A stretch of DNA of 64,000 nt from an uncultured Clostridia bacterium (GTDB lineage: Bacteria; Bacillota; Clostridia; Christensenellales; Borkfalkiaceae), in assembly GCA_947629575.1 (NCBI GenBank), contig CANREF010000004.1, positions 62,001 to 126,000 on the forward strand. The letters are read 5' to 3'. Each line of letters begins with the position of its first letter. Position 1 is the first letter of the stretch. Under the pieces are notes generated by a model that was not told where the DNA came from, searched no databases, and worked only from the letters and a program-made list of their open reading frames with translations. Positions 52,680-60,622 of this stretch are shown piece after piece. Position numbers and translations under genes: made by a program.

Positions 52680-53597
52680 TCAATATGCGTCCGCAATGCG
52701 CTTTGCCTCTTGTCTGACCCGCTCGGCGAGGGAGAGAGGGGAGAGCACCTTTAAGCCCGCGCCGACGGATAAGATCGTACCGACGAGGGATTCGTCGTCG
52801 GGAAGGGAGACTTCCGCATAATATTTGTCTCCCTGTTTATGCAGATTTTCTATCCCGAGCCAGCCCTCGGCAAAGGGAAGCGCCTCGCTCGAGATCTCGA
52901 ACCGCGCGAGGGTCACATTGTCGTCATACCAGAACTTGAGGGGAACGTCTTCCCGCTTGAAGGGGATGCGCTCGAAACGTTCCTCCGTCTCGAGGATGGT
53001 GCGCATCCGCCCGAGCTTGAAGAGGCGGAAAGCGTCCCTCGACGTACAGAAGGCGTATACATACCAGATGTTCTGCTTATAGACGAGCAAATGGGGATAG
53101 ATCTTTCGCTGGCTGCGTTCCCCCTCGCGGGAGACATAATCGATCTCAAGCACTTCCCGCTCCTCGATGGCGCGCTCCATGAGGGAAAGTTTTTCGGAAA
53201 AACTCCTTTCGTCCCCCCAACTGCCGCAATCCACGAGGATGTTTCCCGATACGGTGAGGTCGAACTTCTCGCTCTTCACCTGCGCGCGCAGTTTTTCAAT
53301 GGCGGAGGCAAGGTCGGGATCTTTGAATTGGGCGTTCATGGTGAGCATCGCCTCGATCGCCTTGGAGTATTCCTCCTTTGTCATGAGCCCCTTGGGCAGC
53401 TTGAAGGCGTCCGATATGTATATTCCGCCTCCCGCGCCCCTTGCAACGTCGATGGGAATCCCCGCGATCGTCAGCTCATCCACGTAGCGGTAGATGGAAC
53501 GCACCGATACGTCGTACTTCGCGGCGAGCTCTCCCGCGCTCACTTTGCGCTTGGCGAGCAGGGTGAATAAAATTCCCGTCATGATCTGATACTTCAT
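52680..53597 (-). CDS. WYL-domain transcriptional regulator (YafY type)
   Basis: A 305-residue regulator: N-terminal HTH_11 (MTGILFTLLAKRKVSAGELAAKYDVSVRSIYRYVDELT) and a central to C-terminal WYL domain (LVYKQNIWYVYAFCTSRDAFRLFKLGRMR), with a C-terminal WCX-like extension. WYL domains sense nucleic-acid or nucleotide ligands. The gene is divergent from a small charged protein and shares with it a palindrome, TGACA-GCTAT-TGTCA at 53646-53660. Confidence 0.9.
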   Translation of the reverse strand: MKYQIMTGILFTLLAKRKVSAGELAAKYDVSVRSIYRYVDELTIAGIPIDVARGAGGGIYISDAFKLPKGLMTKEEYSKAIEAMLTMNAQFKDPDLASAIEKLRAQVKSEKFDLTVSGNILVDCGSWGDERSFSEKLSLMERAIEEREVLEIDYVSREGERSQRKIYPHLLVYKQNIWYVYAFCTSRDAFRLFKLGRMRTILETEERFERIPFKREDVPLKFWYDDNVTLARFEISSEALPFAEGWLGIENLHKQGDKYYAEVSLPDDESLVGTILSVGAGLKVLSPLSLAERVRQEAKRIADAY

Positions 53598-53645
53598 CCG
53601 TTTTCTCCGAAAATTTTTATTTTTCGAAAATTATTTTACCAAATA

Positions 53646-53660
53646 TGACAGCTATTGTCA
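53646..53660. promoter_or_regulatory. Palindrome between WYL gene and small protein
   Basis: TGACA-GCTAT-TGTCA, a 15-base inverted repeat just upstream of a TATAAT (53673-53678) for the small gene; candidate WYL operator. Confidence 0.5.
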
Positions 53661-53700
53661 ACAATTCTCGTCTATAATAGGGGACGAAAAGGAGCGGAAA

Positions 53701-53871
53701 ATGAACGAGTTCGAACGGTTTGTGGAAGAGGAAAGGCAAAGAAGAGAGGAACAGAGGAATGAAGAACTGCGCCGCCGCGTGCTGCTGCGCCTGAAGGCGG
53801 CAAAGGAGAAGACCGCTTCCGAAGCGTCCGCCGCGTTCGCGCGGGAGGAGCGCACCCTCGCGGCAATTTGA
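53701..53871 (+). CDS. Small charged coiled-coil-like protein
   Basis: A 56-residue protein MNEFERFVEEERQRREEQRN... with an almost continuous Glu/Arg/Lys helix and an Ala-rich end. AAAAGGAGCGGAAA precedes ATG. The family is unknown to me. It sits between the WYL regulator and tyrS and has a -10 box but no good -35 box. Confidence 0.65.
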   Translation: MNEFERFVEEERQRREEQRNEELRRRVLLRLKAAKEKTASEASAAFAREERTLAAI

Positions 53872-53890
53872 TTTTTCTTTGCTTCTTTCG

Positions 53891-53919
53891 TTGACAAAAT
53901 ATGCCTCCGCGTGTAAAAT
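53891..53919 (+). promoter_or_regulatory. tyrS promoter
   Basis: TTGACA (53891-53896), 17-base spacer, TAAAAT (53914-53919); short leader with AAAGGAGTTTCTT. Confidence 0.8.
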
Positions 53920-53945
53920 AGAGGGGAATACAAAAGGAGTTTCTT

Positions 53946-55139
53946 ATGCAAAACGTCATGGATACCCTGCGCGCGCGGGGTTTTATCAAACAGACCGTCT
54001 ATGAAGACGAACTCTACGAACTCTTGGGGAAAGAGAGCGTTCCCTTCTATATCGGCTTCGACCCGACCGCCGATTCCCTGCACGTGGGACACTTCATGCA
54101 GCTCGTCGCGATGCGGCACATGCAGCTCGCGGGGCACAAGCCCATCATTTTGATCGGCGGCGGCACCGCCATGGTGGGAGACCCCTCGGGCAGAACGGAC
54201 ATGCGCTCGATGATGACCAAGGAGACCATCGCCTATCACGTGGAATGCTTCAAAAAGCAGATGTCGAAGTTCATCTCCTTCGAAGGGGAGAACGCGGCGA
54301 TCATCGTCAACAACGCCGATTGGCTCTTGAACCTCAACTACATCGACTTTTTGCGGGACATCGGCGTGCATTTTTCCGTCAATAAAATGCTCACGGCGGA
54401 GTGCTTCAAGGCGCGCATGGAGCGGGGGCTTTCCTTCCTCGAATTCAACTACATGCTCATGCAGGCCTACGACTTCCTCGTTCTGCACCAAAAATACGGC
54501 TGTTCCTTGGAACTTGGCGGCGACGACCAGTGGAGCAATATTCTCGCGGGCGCGGATCTCATCAGAAGGAAGGAGAGGAAGCCCGCCTTTGCGATGACCT
54601 TTCAGCTCCTCACCACGAGCGAGGGCAAGAAAATGGGCAAGACGCAGAAGGGCGCGGTTTGGCTGGACGCGAACAAGACGAGCCCCTACGAATTCTACCA
54701 ATATTGGCGGAACACGGCGGACGACGACGTGGAAAAATGCTTCTGCCTTTTGACGTTCGTTCCGCTCGAAGAGGTCAAGGAGCTCTGCCGCTACCGCGAC
54801 GAGCGCATGAATGCCGCAAAGGAGCGGCTCGCCTTCGAGCTCACCCAAATGGTGCATGGCAAGGAGGCGGCGGAGCTTGCGCAGTCGCAGGCGCGGGCGG
54901 CGTTCGGCGGCGAGGGGGAGATGCCCGAAAGGGAGATCCCCGCCGAAACTTCCACCCTTCTCGGCGCGCTCGTTGCAACGGGGCTCTGTAAGTCCAACGG
55001 CGAGGCGCGGCGGCTCGTGGAGCAGGGCGGCGTCTCCGTCGGAGACGAAAAGGCGACGGACGTCAATATGCCCCTTCCCGCGGGCGAATTTGTCCTTCAC
55101 AAGGGGAAGAAAGTGCACATCAAGGTCGTGCGCAAATAA
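53946..55139 (+). CDS. tyrS: Tyrosyl-tRNA synthetase
   Basis: A 397-residue class I aminoacyl-tRNA synthetase charging tRNA-Tyr. HIGH-like HVGH at 46-49, KMSKS-like KKMGKT near 229, [24 protein letters not shown] and the C-terminal S4 RNA-binding domain ([23 protein letters not shown]) are visible. It is of the TyrZ-like subtype. No T-box leader fits in the short upstream region. YigZ gene begins on the next base. Confidence 0.95.
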   Translation: MQNVMDTLRARGFIKQTVYEDELYELLGKESVPFYIGFDPTADSLHVGHFMQLVAMRHMQLAGHKPIILIGGGTAMVGDPSGRTDMRSMMTKETIAYHVECFKKQMSKFISFEGENAAIIVNNADWLLNLNYIDFLRDIGVHFSVNKMLTAECFKARMERGLSFLEFNYMLMQAYDFLVLHQKYGCSLELGGDDQWSNILAGADLIRRKERKPAFAMTFQLLTTSEGKKMGKTQKGAVWLDANKTSPYEFYQYWRNTADDDVEKCFCLLTFVPLEEVKELCRYRDERMNAAKERLAFELTQMVHGKEAAELAQSQARAAFGGEGEMPEREIPAETSTLLGALVATGLCKSNGEARRLVEQGGVSVGDEKATDVNMPLPAGEFVLHKGKKVHIKVVRK

Positions 55140-55754
55140 ATGGAATACAGAAGCGTCGTCGGGGAGACGGTCACCGAAAAAGTCATCGAAAAGAGCAGGT
55201 TTTTGACCTACGTTTCGCACACGGAGGGCGAGGAAGAGGCGAAAGGCTTTCTTGTCCGTATCCGCGCGCTTCACCCCACGGCGACCCATGTCTGCTACGG
55301 CTATATTGCCGATAAGCTCGGCAACGAACAGCGCTTTTCGGACGACGGAGAGCCGCAGGGAACGGCGGGTATGCCCATTTTGGGGGTGATCAAGGCGCAG
55401 AACCTTCGGGAGACGGCGATCGCCGTGGTGCGCTACTTCGGCGGCATCAAGCTCGGCGCGGGGGGCTTAACGCGGGCATACGCGGGCGGCGCTGCCGAGG
55501 GCGTGGAAGCCGCTGAAAAGAAGGTCTACACCACGGGCGTCGAGGTGACGCTCGAGGTGGACTATCCCGACGTGAACGCCGCACTGCGCTTTTTGGAAGG
55601 GGAGATCGTGCTCTCGCGCGAATTTTCCGACAAGGCGCGCTTCACCGTGATGATAAAGGAGAGCGAAGAGGAAACCTTCACCGCCCGCGCATGGGACTTT
55701 TTCAACGGAAAGGTCTTTCTTGCAAGCGGAAAAACTTACTTTTATCCGTTTTAA
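55140..55754 (+). CDS. YigZ/IMPACT-family protein
   Basis: A 204-residue protein of the YigZ (UPF0029) family, linked in yeast to Gcn2 control. Seen: FLTYVSHTEGEEEAKGFLVRI, HPTATHVCYGYI, ERFSDDGEPQGTAGMPIL and VVRYFGGIKLGAGGLTRAYA. A C-terminal RNA-binding-like DUF1949 region follows. It starts immediately after the tyrS stop. Confidence 0.9.
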   Translation: MEYRSVVGETVTEKVIEKSRFLTYVSHTEGEEEAKGFLVRIRALHPTATHVCYGYIADKLGNEQRFSDDGEPQGTAGMPILGVIKAQNLRETAIAVVRYFGGIKLGAGGLTRAYAGGAAEGVEAAEKKVYTTGVEVTLEVDYPDVNAALRFLEGEIVLSREFSDKARFTVMIKESEEETFTARAWDFFNGKVFLASGKTYFYPF

Positions 55755-55772
55755 GTTTCGCATAGCTTTGCT

Positions 55773-55979
55773 CGTACCCCCCTTGGCTCCCCCTTGAGGG
55801 GGAGCTGTCACGAAGTGACTGAGGGGGTGTTTGTTTTACGACACCCCTTCCGCCTCCTTCAAAGAGGGCAGCGCTTGCCCCCTCCTCAGGAGGGGGGTAG
55901 GGGGTGGTGTCCTTTGCTCTGAATGTTCACCACCTCAGTCGCCTGCGGCGACAGCTCCTCCTAAGGAGGAGCTTTTTTT
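55773..55979. repeat. Double GC-rich hairpin repeat with terminator
   Basis: Two units: CCCTTGAGGGGGAGCTGTCACGAAGTGACTGAGGGGG-type (55790-55828) and a CCCCTCCTCAGGAGGGGG to CTCCTAAGGAGGAG unit (55878-55973). The latter ends in AGCTCCTCC-TAA-GGAGGAGCT (55953-55973) plus seven T, a full intrinsic terminator. No gene. Confidence 0.65.
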
Positions 55980-56013
55980 GTCGGAAAAAATTCCGACTTT
56001 TTTCTTCAAATGC

Positions 56014-56063
56014 TTGACAAGTTTACTTGGCAGTGCTATGATAGACATACCAAGTTTACTTGG
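56014..56063 (+). promoter_or_regulatory. Promoter with paired XRE-type operators
   Basis: TTGACA (56014-56019), 17-base spacer, TATGAT (56037-56042). ACAAGTTTACTTGG (56017-56030) lies in the spacer and CCAAGTTTACTTGG (56050-56063), a perfect palindrome, lies at the start of the transcript. Both fit repression by the XRE protein encoded at the end of the operon. Confidence 0.65.
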
Positions 56064-56077
56064 CAAAGGAGAGGAAT

Positions 56078-56476
56078 ATGGACGAAAAGCAGGAACAAAC
56101 CGAGACCGACGGAAGCGAACAGCCGCTCTCCAAAGAGGAGATCTTAGCGCGCAGCCGCAAGGAAAACGAAAGAAGCGGCGATGAGCGGGAACAGGCGAGG
56201 TGGAAGTGGGTGACCTACAGCGGCTATCTCGCCACGATCATTACCGTCGTCGCCATCGAATTTTGTTATATTCTGCTCCATCGGGCGGAAGAGTTTTTCT
56301 ATCCGATATACGTTCTGCTTGGAACAAGCATGAGCGCACAGACGACCTGTCAGGCAGTCGTCATGAAGAAGGGGAAGGGGAAGACGATCTCCATTGTCTG
56401 TGCCGCCGTGCTCATCGCGGTCACGATCGCCCTGTGGGTGCTGTTCGCCCTCTCCCTTGCGGGGATAGAACTTTGA
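56078..56476 (+). CDS. DUF6442-like membrane protein, first copy
   Basis: A 132-residue protein with a charged head sharing LSKEEILARSRKENE and GDEREQ with the next gene, and three or more hydrophobic helices (TYSGYLATIITVVAIEFCYILL, YVLLGTSMSAQTTCQAVVM, ISIVCAAVLIAVTIALWVLFALSL). ATG 56078 has AAAGGAG upstream; an in-frame TTG at 56060 falls in the operator. Function unknown. Confidence 0.75.
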   Translation: MDEKQEQTETDGSEQPLSKEEILARSRKENERSGDEREQARWKWVTYSGYLATIITVVAIEFCYILLHRAEEFFYPIYVLLGTSMSAQTTCQAVVMKKGKGKTISIVCAAVLIAVTIALWVLFALSLAGIEL

Positions 56477-56486
56477 GGAGTGTGTC

Positions 56487-56876
56487 ATGGAAGAAAATTT
56501 CAATAGCGAAGAAGAATTGAACGCCGAAGAGCCCGCGCTCTCCAAAGAGGAGATCTTAGCGCGCAGCCGCAAGGAAAACGAAAGATGCGGCGATGAGCGG
56601 GAACAGGGGCGCAAGTTGCGGGCGAAATACCTCGGATTTGTGGCGGTGGTGCTTGCGTGCGGCGTCGTTATGATGGTGCGGCTGCTTACGGAAGACGTCG
56701 TCCCTTACGATCTCATGGCGATCATGCTCACGGGTCTTGTGGCGCAGAATACCGTGGAACTGTTCGTCACCACAAATAAGACGCTGCGGGCGGTCTCGAT
56801 CGTCGCAGAAATCGTTGTTCTCGCGGCGGCGATCATGTACTGGGTGGAATGGGGCTTGTCCCTTGCGGGGAAATAG
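56487..56876 (+). CDS. DUF6442-like membrane protein, second copy
   Basis: A 129-residue paralogue of the preceding gene with the same EEILARSRKENERCGDEREQ head and three helices (LGFVAVVLACGVVMMVRLL, DLMAIMLTGLVAQNTVELFV, AVSIVAEIVVLAAAIMYWVEW). TTTGAGGAGTGTGTC is the ribosome region. The two copies share parts at near-DNA identity (56119-56167 with 56535-56583), indicating recent duplication. Confidence 0.75.
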   Translation: MEENFNSEEELNAEEPALSKEEILARSRKENERCGDEREQGRKLRAKYLGFVAVVLACGVVMMVRLLTEDVVPYDLMAIMLTGLVAQNTVELFVTTNKTLRAVSIVAEIVVLAAAIMYWVEWGLSLAGK

Positions 56877-56886
56877 GTCGGGCGAA

Positions 56887-57093
56887 ATGGACGAAAAACT
56901 TGTGCTCCGCAACCGTTTGAAAGAGGTTCGGGCGGAAAAAAATCTATCGCAGGGGGAGCTCGCCGCGCTCGTGGGCGTCTCGCGCAATACGATCTCCTCA
57001 ATCGAGACGGGACAGTTCTGCCCCACGGCGAAGCTCGCCCTCATTCTCTGCACCGCGCTCGATAAAAAGTTTGAAGAATTGTTCTATTTTTAG
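56887..57093 (+). CDS. XRE-family regulator
   Basis: A 68-residue helix-turn-helix protein (LKEVRAEKNLSQGELAALVGVSRNTISSIETGQFCPTAKLALILCTALDKKFEELFYF) that is a single Cro/CI-type domain. Probably the repressor of its own operon via the ACTTGG palindromes at 56017-56063. It follows the second membrane gene by 10 bases. Confidence 0.9.
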   Translation: MDEKLVLRNRLKEVRAEKNLSQGELAALVGVSRNTISSIETGQFCPTAKLALILCTALDKKFEELFYF

Positions 57094-57111
57094 TTTTTTG
57101 CAGGAAAGACA

Positions 57112-57145
57112 GCTGCGCCCCGCAACTTTCGTTGCGGGGCGCAGC
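57112..57145. terminator. Hairpin between convergent genes
   Basis: A 15-base perfect stem (57112-57126 with 57131-57145, TTTC loop) without a clear T run; probably shared by both convergent operons. Confidence 0.6.
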
Positions 57146-57158
57146 ACATATATGAAGT

Positions 57159-57896
57159 TTACTTTTTCCTGCGTTCTTTGCGCTCGGAGAGCGCTTTTTC
57201 CGCATAACCCTCAAGTTCCTCGGCAAACTTCCGCGCCGACTTGAAGGGGAAGCAGAAACTCGCGTGCTTTGCTTCGAAGTTCTCCACGTGCTCCTTGACG
57301 CACTCTTTCAAATGTTCAAAGTGGACGACGATCTGCTTCTCCTGGGCGAACTTTCTGATCTTCATCGAAAGGTTCAGCGAGTGGGCGAGGTCTACGAGGA
57401 ACACGCCGAGAACGAGCCCCACAAAGAAGGCGAATTCCATGTGACCCACAAACCACGTCACCGCTTTGAGCACGGGCTCGTTCATGAGGAAATAGAATCC
57501 CGCCGCCACGAGCAGCCACAAAAAGGAGAAGAGGGGACAGATGATGCCCTGAATGTTTCCCCATTGGTCGGAGTAGTCCCACAGCTTGATCTTCATACCC
57601 TTGATGAAGATAAGCCCCGCGATGTATTCGATCACCGTCATCATCGCGCCCATGATGAGAATGAGAAGGAGGGCGTCGAGCCACTCATGCCCCGTATGGA
57701 TGGGGATGAGGGAGATCGCGAACATGAGGGAGAGCCCGAATCCGTAGAGGGGGATATAAGGTCCGGTCAGAAAGCCGGGGTTGATCCATTTCTTTGCGGA
57801 AAAGAATCTGCGGAAGAACACTTCGAGCACCCAGCCGAGCATACTTCCCACAATGAAGAGAAACGCCGCCACCAAAAGTCCGTCCAAAAATCTCAT
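57159..57896 (-). CDS. Putative ABC transporter permease (PF06541)
   Basis: A 245-residue membrane protein of the CmpB-like ABC_trans_CmpB family. About six helices, with the family signature KWINPGFLTGPYIPLYGFG near residue 37 and KLWDYSDQWGNIQGIICP near 105. A long charged C-terminal tail follows. No ATPase partner is nearby. Confidence 0.85.
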   Translation of the reverse strand: MRFLDGLLVAAFLFIVGSMLGWVLEVFFRRFFSAKKWINPGFLTGPYIPLYGFGLSLMFAISLIPIHTGHEWLDALLLILIMGAMMTVIEYIAGLIFIKGMKIKLWDYSDQWGNIQGIICPLFSFLWLLVAAGFYFLMNEPVLKAVTWFVGHMEFAFFVGLVLGVFLVDLAHSLNLSMKIRKFAQEKQIVVHFEHLKECVKEHVENFEAKHASFCFPFKSARKFAEELEGYAEKALSERKERRKK

Positions 57897-57949
57897 CGGT
57901 AAGCTCCTTTGTCTTTGGGAATTATATCACACTTTCTCTGTTCATGCAA

Positions 57950-57978
57950 GAAAAAACTCCCTTGCGGGAGCTCTTTTT
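57950..57978 (-). terminator. Terminator of the small XRE gene
   Basis: CTCCC (57959-57963) and GGGAG (57968-57972) around TTGC; on the minus strand the hairpin is followed by six T. Confidence 0.55.
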
Positions 57979-58195
57979 ATTTGTGGGGATAGGGGAGATC
58001 GTAGTCGGTCAGCCCCACGAGATAATCCAAGGAAGTATCGTAGATCTGCGCAAGCTGCACGAGCGTCTCCAACGGGATCTCCCGCTTGCCCGTTTCATAT
58101 TGCGAATAGGTGTTTTGCCCGATGTTGAGACGGTGCGATAGCTCTACTTGCGTTATGCTTCGCTCTTTTCGCAGTTCCTTTAACCGAAGTTCCAT
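57977..58195 (-). CDS. XRE-family regulator, candidate restriction controller
   Basis: A 72-residue one-domain helix-turn-helix protein (LKELRKERSITQVELSHRLNIGQNTYSQYETGKREIPLETLVQLAQIYDTSLDYLVGL). It is the size and layout of restriction-modification C proteins and is divergent from a methyltransferase gene 80 bases away. Palindromes in the shared gap (ATATCT-N7-AGATAT at 58210-58228 and TTATC-N9-GATAA at 58235-58253) are likely binding sites. Confidence 0.85.
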   Translation of the reverse strand: MELRLKELRKERSITQVELSHRLNIGQNTYSQYETGKREIPLETLVQLAQIYDTSLDYLVGLTDYDLPYPHK

Positions 58196-58209
58196 ATTTT
58201 TTATTCTAA

Positions 58210-58256
58210 ATATCTCAAAAAAAGATATTGCTATTTATCTCATTTTGTGATAAAAT
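58210..58256 (+). promoter_or_regulatory. Methyltransferase promoter with two palindromes
   Basis: TTGCTA (58228-58233), 17-base spacer, TAAAAT (58251-58256). The first palindrome (58210-58228) ends on the -35 box and the second (58235-58253) covers the spacer and the start of the -10 box, so a bound repressor would block transcription. Confidence 0.6.
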
Positions 58257-58275
58257 GTAGATCACGGAGGAGATC

Positions 58276-59238
58276 ATGGCAAGGAACGAAAGCCTGCACA
58301 AGGCGAGCGTGGCAAAGCAGGACGAATTTTATACACAGATCGCCGACATCGAGAGGGAGCTTGTCCATTACGAAGAACATTTTCGCGATAAAGTTATCTT
58401 CTGTAATTGCGACGACCCTGCATACAGTAACTTTTGGCGTTACTTTCAGCTCAAATTTTATCAACTCGGGTTAAATAAACTTGTCTCTACCCATTTCGAG
58501 CCGAACGCGCCGAGCTACAAAATGGAGATCGTGCGCAAGGAGAGGGGAGAGCAGATCGGCATCCCCGACTATGTGCAAACGCCATTAAAGGGGAACGGCG
58601 ATTTCCGGAGCGAAGAGTGCATCGAGATTTTGGAGGAGGCGGATATCGTCGTCACAAACCCGCCCTTTTCCCTGTTCCGCGAATACCTCGCGCAGCTCAT
58701 AGAGTACGAAAAGAAGTTTGTTATCATTGCGCCGCTCAACTGTGTTACCTATAAAGAAGTGTTCCCCCTTTTCAAAGGAAACAGGATTTGGTGCGGTTAT
58801 GGTTTTTTGGGCGGAAACGCATATTTTGCGACAGAGCCGAAGTACGACTATGCCGACGGAGTATATGACAGCAAGACGGGGCTTGTTAAATTTCGGAATG
58901 TTCTATGGGTGACAAATCTTGATATTCCAAAGCGCCATGAGGAATTGTCGCTTGTGAAGCAATATTGCGGTCACGAAGAGAATTATCCGAAGTATGACAA
59001 TTACGATGCAATCGAAGTCGGGAAACTTGTCGATATCCCGTGCGACTACGACGGCGTGATGGGCGTGCCGATTACCTTTCTCGATAAATATAACCCAGAA
59101 CAATTTGAAATTTTGGACATGAACCCACACTTCTTTATGTTGATACAACGAGGAGAGCCAAAGCCGAAACAACTTACATTAAAAAGTATAGGGGCGAAAG
59201 ATCCGTATGCACGTATTTTAATCAGGAGGAAATCATGA
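58276..59238 (+). CDS. EcoRI-type adenine-specific DNA methyltransferase
   Basis: A 320-residue N6-adenine methyltransferase of the EcoRI_methylase family (PF13651). The catalytic NPPF motif is at 128-131 (IVVTNPPFSLF), preceded by VIFCNCDDPAYSNFW near residue 40, FRSEECIEIL and followed by KRIWCGYG-like [25 protein letters not shown] precedes ATG. It overlaps the DUF262-HNH gene by 4 bases and has a probable controller gene on the other strand. Base and codon use look somewhat more AT-rich than the neighbours, in line with transfer. Confidence 0.9.
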   Translation: MARNESLHKASVAKQDEFYTQIADIERELVHYEEHFRDKVIFCNCDDPAYSNFWRYFQLKFYQLGLNKLVSTHFEPNAPSYKMEIVRKERGEQIGIPDYVQTPLKGNGDFRSEECIEILEEADIVVTNPPFSLFREYLAQLIEYEKKFVIIAPLNCVTYKEVFPLFKGNRIWCGYGFLGGNAYFATEPKYDYADGVYDSKTGLVKFRNVLWVTNLDIPKRHEELSLVKQYCGHEENYPKYDNYDAIEVGKLVDIPCDYDGVMGVPITFLDKYNPEQFEILDMNPHFFMLIQRGEPKPKQLTLKSIGAKDPYARILIRRKS

Positions 59239-60314
59239 AAATAGAACTGCAAATGATCCCCGTGCGGGAGGTGTTCGAGGGGTACAAAAACAGCGATGAA
59301 GAGGGGGTCGTAGGCTTCGGCGGGAAGCTGAATATCCGCCCCAAATACCAGCGCGAGTTCGTCTATAAGGACAAACAGCGCGACGCCGTTGTGGAAACTG
59401 TCCGTAAGAATTTCCCGCTCAATGTCATGTATTGGGTGAAAAACGGCGACGAGTACGAAGTCCTCGACGGACAGCAGCGGACGCTCTCCCTCTGCGAATA
59501 TATCAAGGGGAATTTCTCCATTGACTATCGCTATTTTTTCAACCTCGAAAGAGAGGAACAAGAGCAAATTCTCGGTTATGAACTCATGGTCTACTTCTGC
59601 GAGGGAACGGATCGTGAGAAGCTCGATTGGTTTCGCATTGTGAACATCGCGGGGGAAAAGCTCACCGAGCAGGAACTCCGCAACGCCGTGTATGCGGGGC
59701 CGTGGCTCTCGGACGCAAAAAGATATTTCAGCAAGACGAACTGTCCCGCAAAACTCCTCGGGGAGGACTTCATGAGCGGAAGCCCCATTCGGCAGGACTA
59801 TCTCGAAAGGGTGCTCCTTTGGATCTCGGAGGGGAAGATCGAGGACTATATGTCCCTTCATCAGTTCGCCTCCAACGCCAACGAGTTGTGGCTGTATTTT
59901 ACCAACGTCATAAATTGGGCGAAGGTGCTTTTTCCCACCGTCAGGCGGGAGATGAAAGATGTGCCGTGGGGGACGCTCTATCATAAATTCCACCAAAACG
60001 CCTATGACGCCGCCGAACTCGAAGCGCGCATTTCCGGGCTCATGGCGGACGACGATGTGACCAAGAAATCGGGGATCTATGAATATCTCTTTGACGGCGA
60101 GGAAAAGCATTTGAGCATCCGCGCTTTCACTCCTGGAATGAAGCGGGGAGCGTATGAACGGCAGGGCGGCTTCTGCGCACATTGCAAAAAGCAATTTGCA
60201 CTCTCTGAAATGGAGGCCGACCATATCACGCCATGGCACGCGGGCGGGAGGACGGTCGCGGAGAACTGTCAGATGCTCTGTAAGGCATGTAACAGGATCA
60301 AATCGGGAAAGTAA
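59235..60314 (+). CDS. DUF262 and HNH endonuclease protein
   Basis: A 359-residue nuclease candidate. The N-terminal DUF262/ParB-like domain has D78-G-Q-Q-R82 (VLDGQQRTLSL) and GEKLTEQELRNAVYAG, as in GmrS-type modification-dependent restriction enzymes. The C terminus is an HNH domain with zinc-type cysteines C314/C317 and C349/C352 around EADHITPWHAGG. GmrSD enzymes use DUF1524 rather than this HNH. Overlap with a methyltransferase gene suggests a two-gene restriction system. Confidence 0.87.
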   Translation: MKIELQMIPVREVFEGYKNSDEEGVVGFGGKLNIRPKYQREFVYKDKQRDAVVETVRKNFPLNVMYWVKNGDEYEVLDGQQRTLSLCEYIKGNFSIDYRYFFNLEREEQEQILGYELMVYFCEGTDREKLDWFRIVNIAGEKLTEQELRNAVYAGPWLSDAKRYFSKTNCPAKLLGEDFMSGSPIRQDYLERVLLWISEGKIEDYMSLHQFASNANELWLYFTNVINWAKVLFPTVRREMKDVPWGTLYHKFHQNAYDAAELEARISGLMADDDVTKKSGIYEYLFDGEEKHLSIRAFTPGMKRGAYERQGGFCAHCKKQFALSEMEADHITPWHAGGRTVAENCQMLCKACNRIKSGK

Positions 60315-60622
60315 AAACAAGGCCGAGGTCACTCGGCTTTTTTGTTTACCGCTTTTGATTTTGGGTATATATAAGGTGAGAAATACGGGAAAAGAAAGTT
60401 CACTAAGCCCTCTCCAAGGAGAGGGTGCCCCCGCAGGGGGCGGGTGTGGTGTTCTTCCACCCACCACCTCAGTCTCGCTCCGCTCGCCAGCTCCTCCTTA
60501 GGAGGAGCCGAGAACTCCCATGGGCGTCACGCCTTTTTCCGTCACGGGTCCTCGGTGGCTCGACATGACAAAAAGCCCAACTACATACCAATTAACATCC
60601 TATTTCAAAAAGGAGGAAAAAT
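60315..60622. repeat. Intergenic repeat region, no gene
   Basis: Contains GCCGAGGTCACTCGGC (60323-60338) with T run as a terminator for the nuclease gene, then CCTCTCCAAGGAGAGG, GCCCCCGCAGGGGGC and GCTCCTCCTTAGGAGGAGC hairpins of the family seen at 55773-55979. The clpB ribosome site AAAAAGGAGGAAAAAT follows. No CIRCE element is seen. Confidence 0.6.

Noticed and set aside
53880-53945. T-box riboswitch before tyrS
   Set aside because: The leader from promoter to ATG is only about 20 bases, far too short.
60540-60622. CIRCE heat-shock operator before clpB
   Set aside because: No TTAGCACTC-N9-GAGTGCTAA-like repeat is present.
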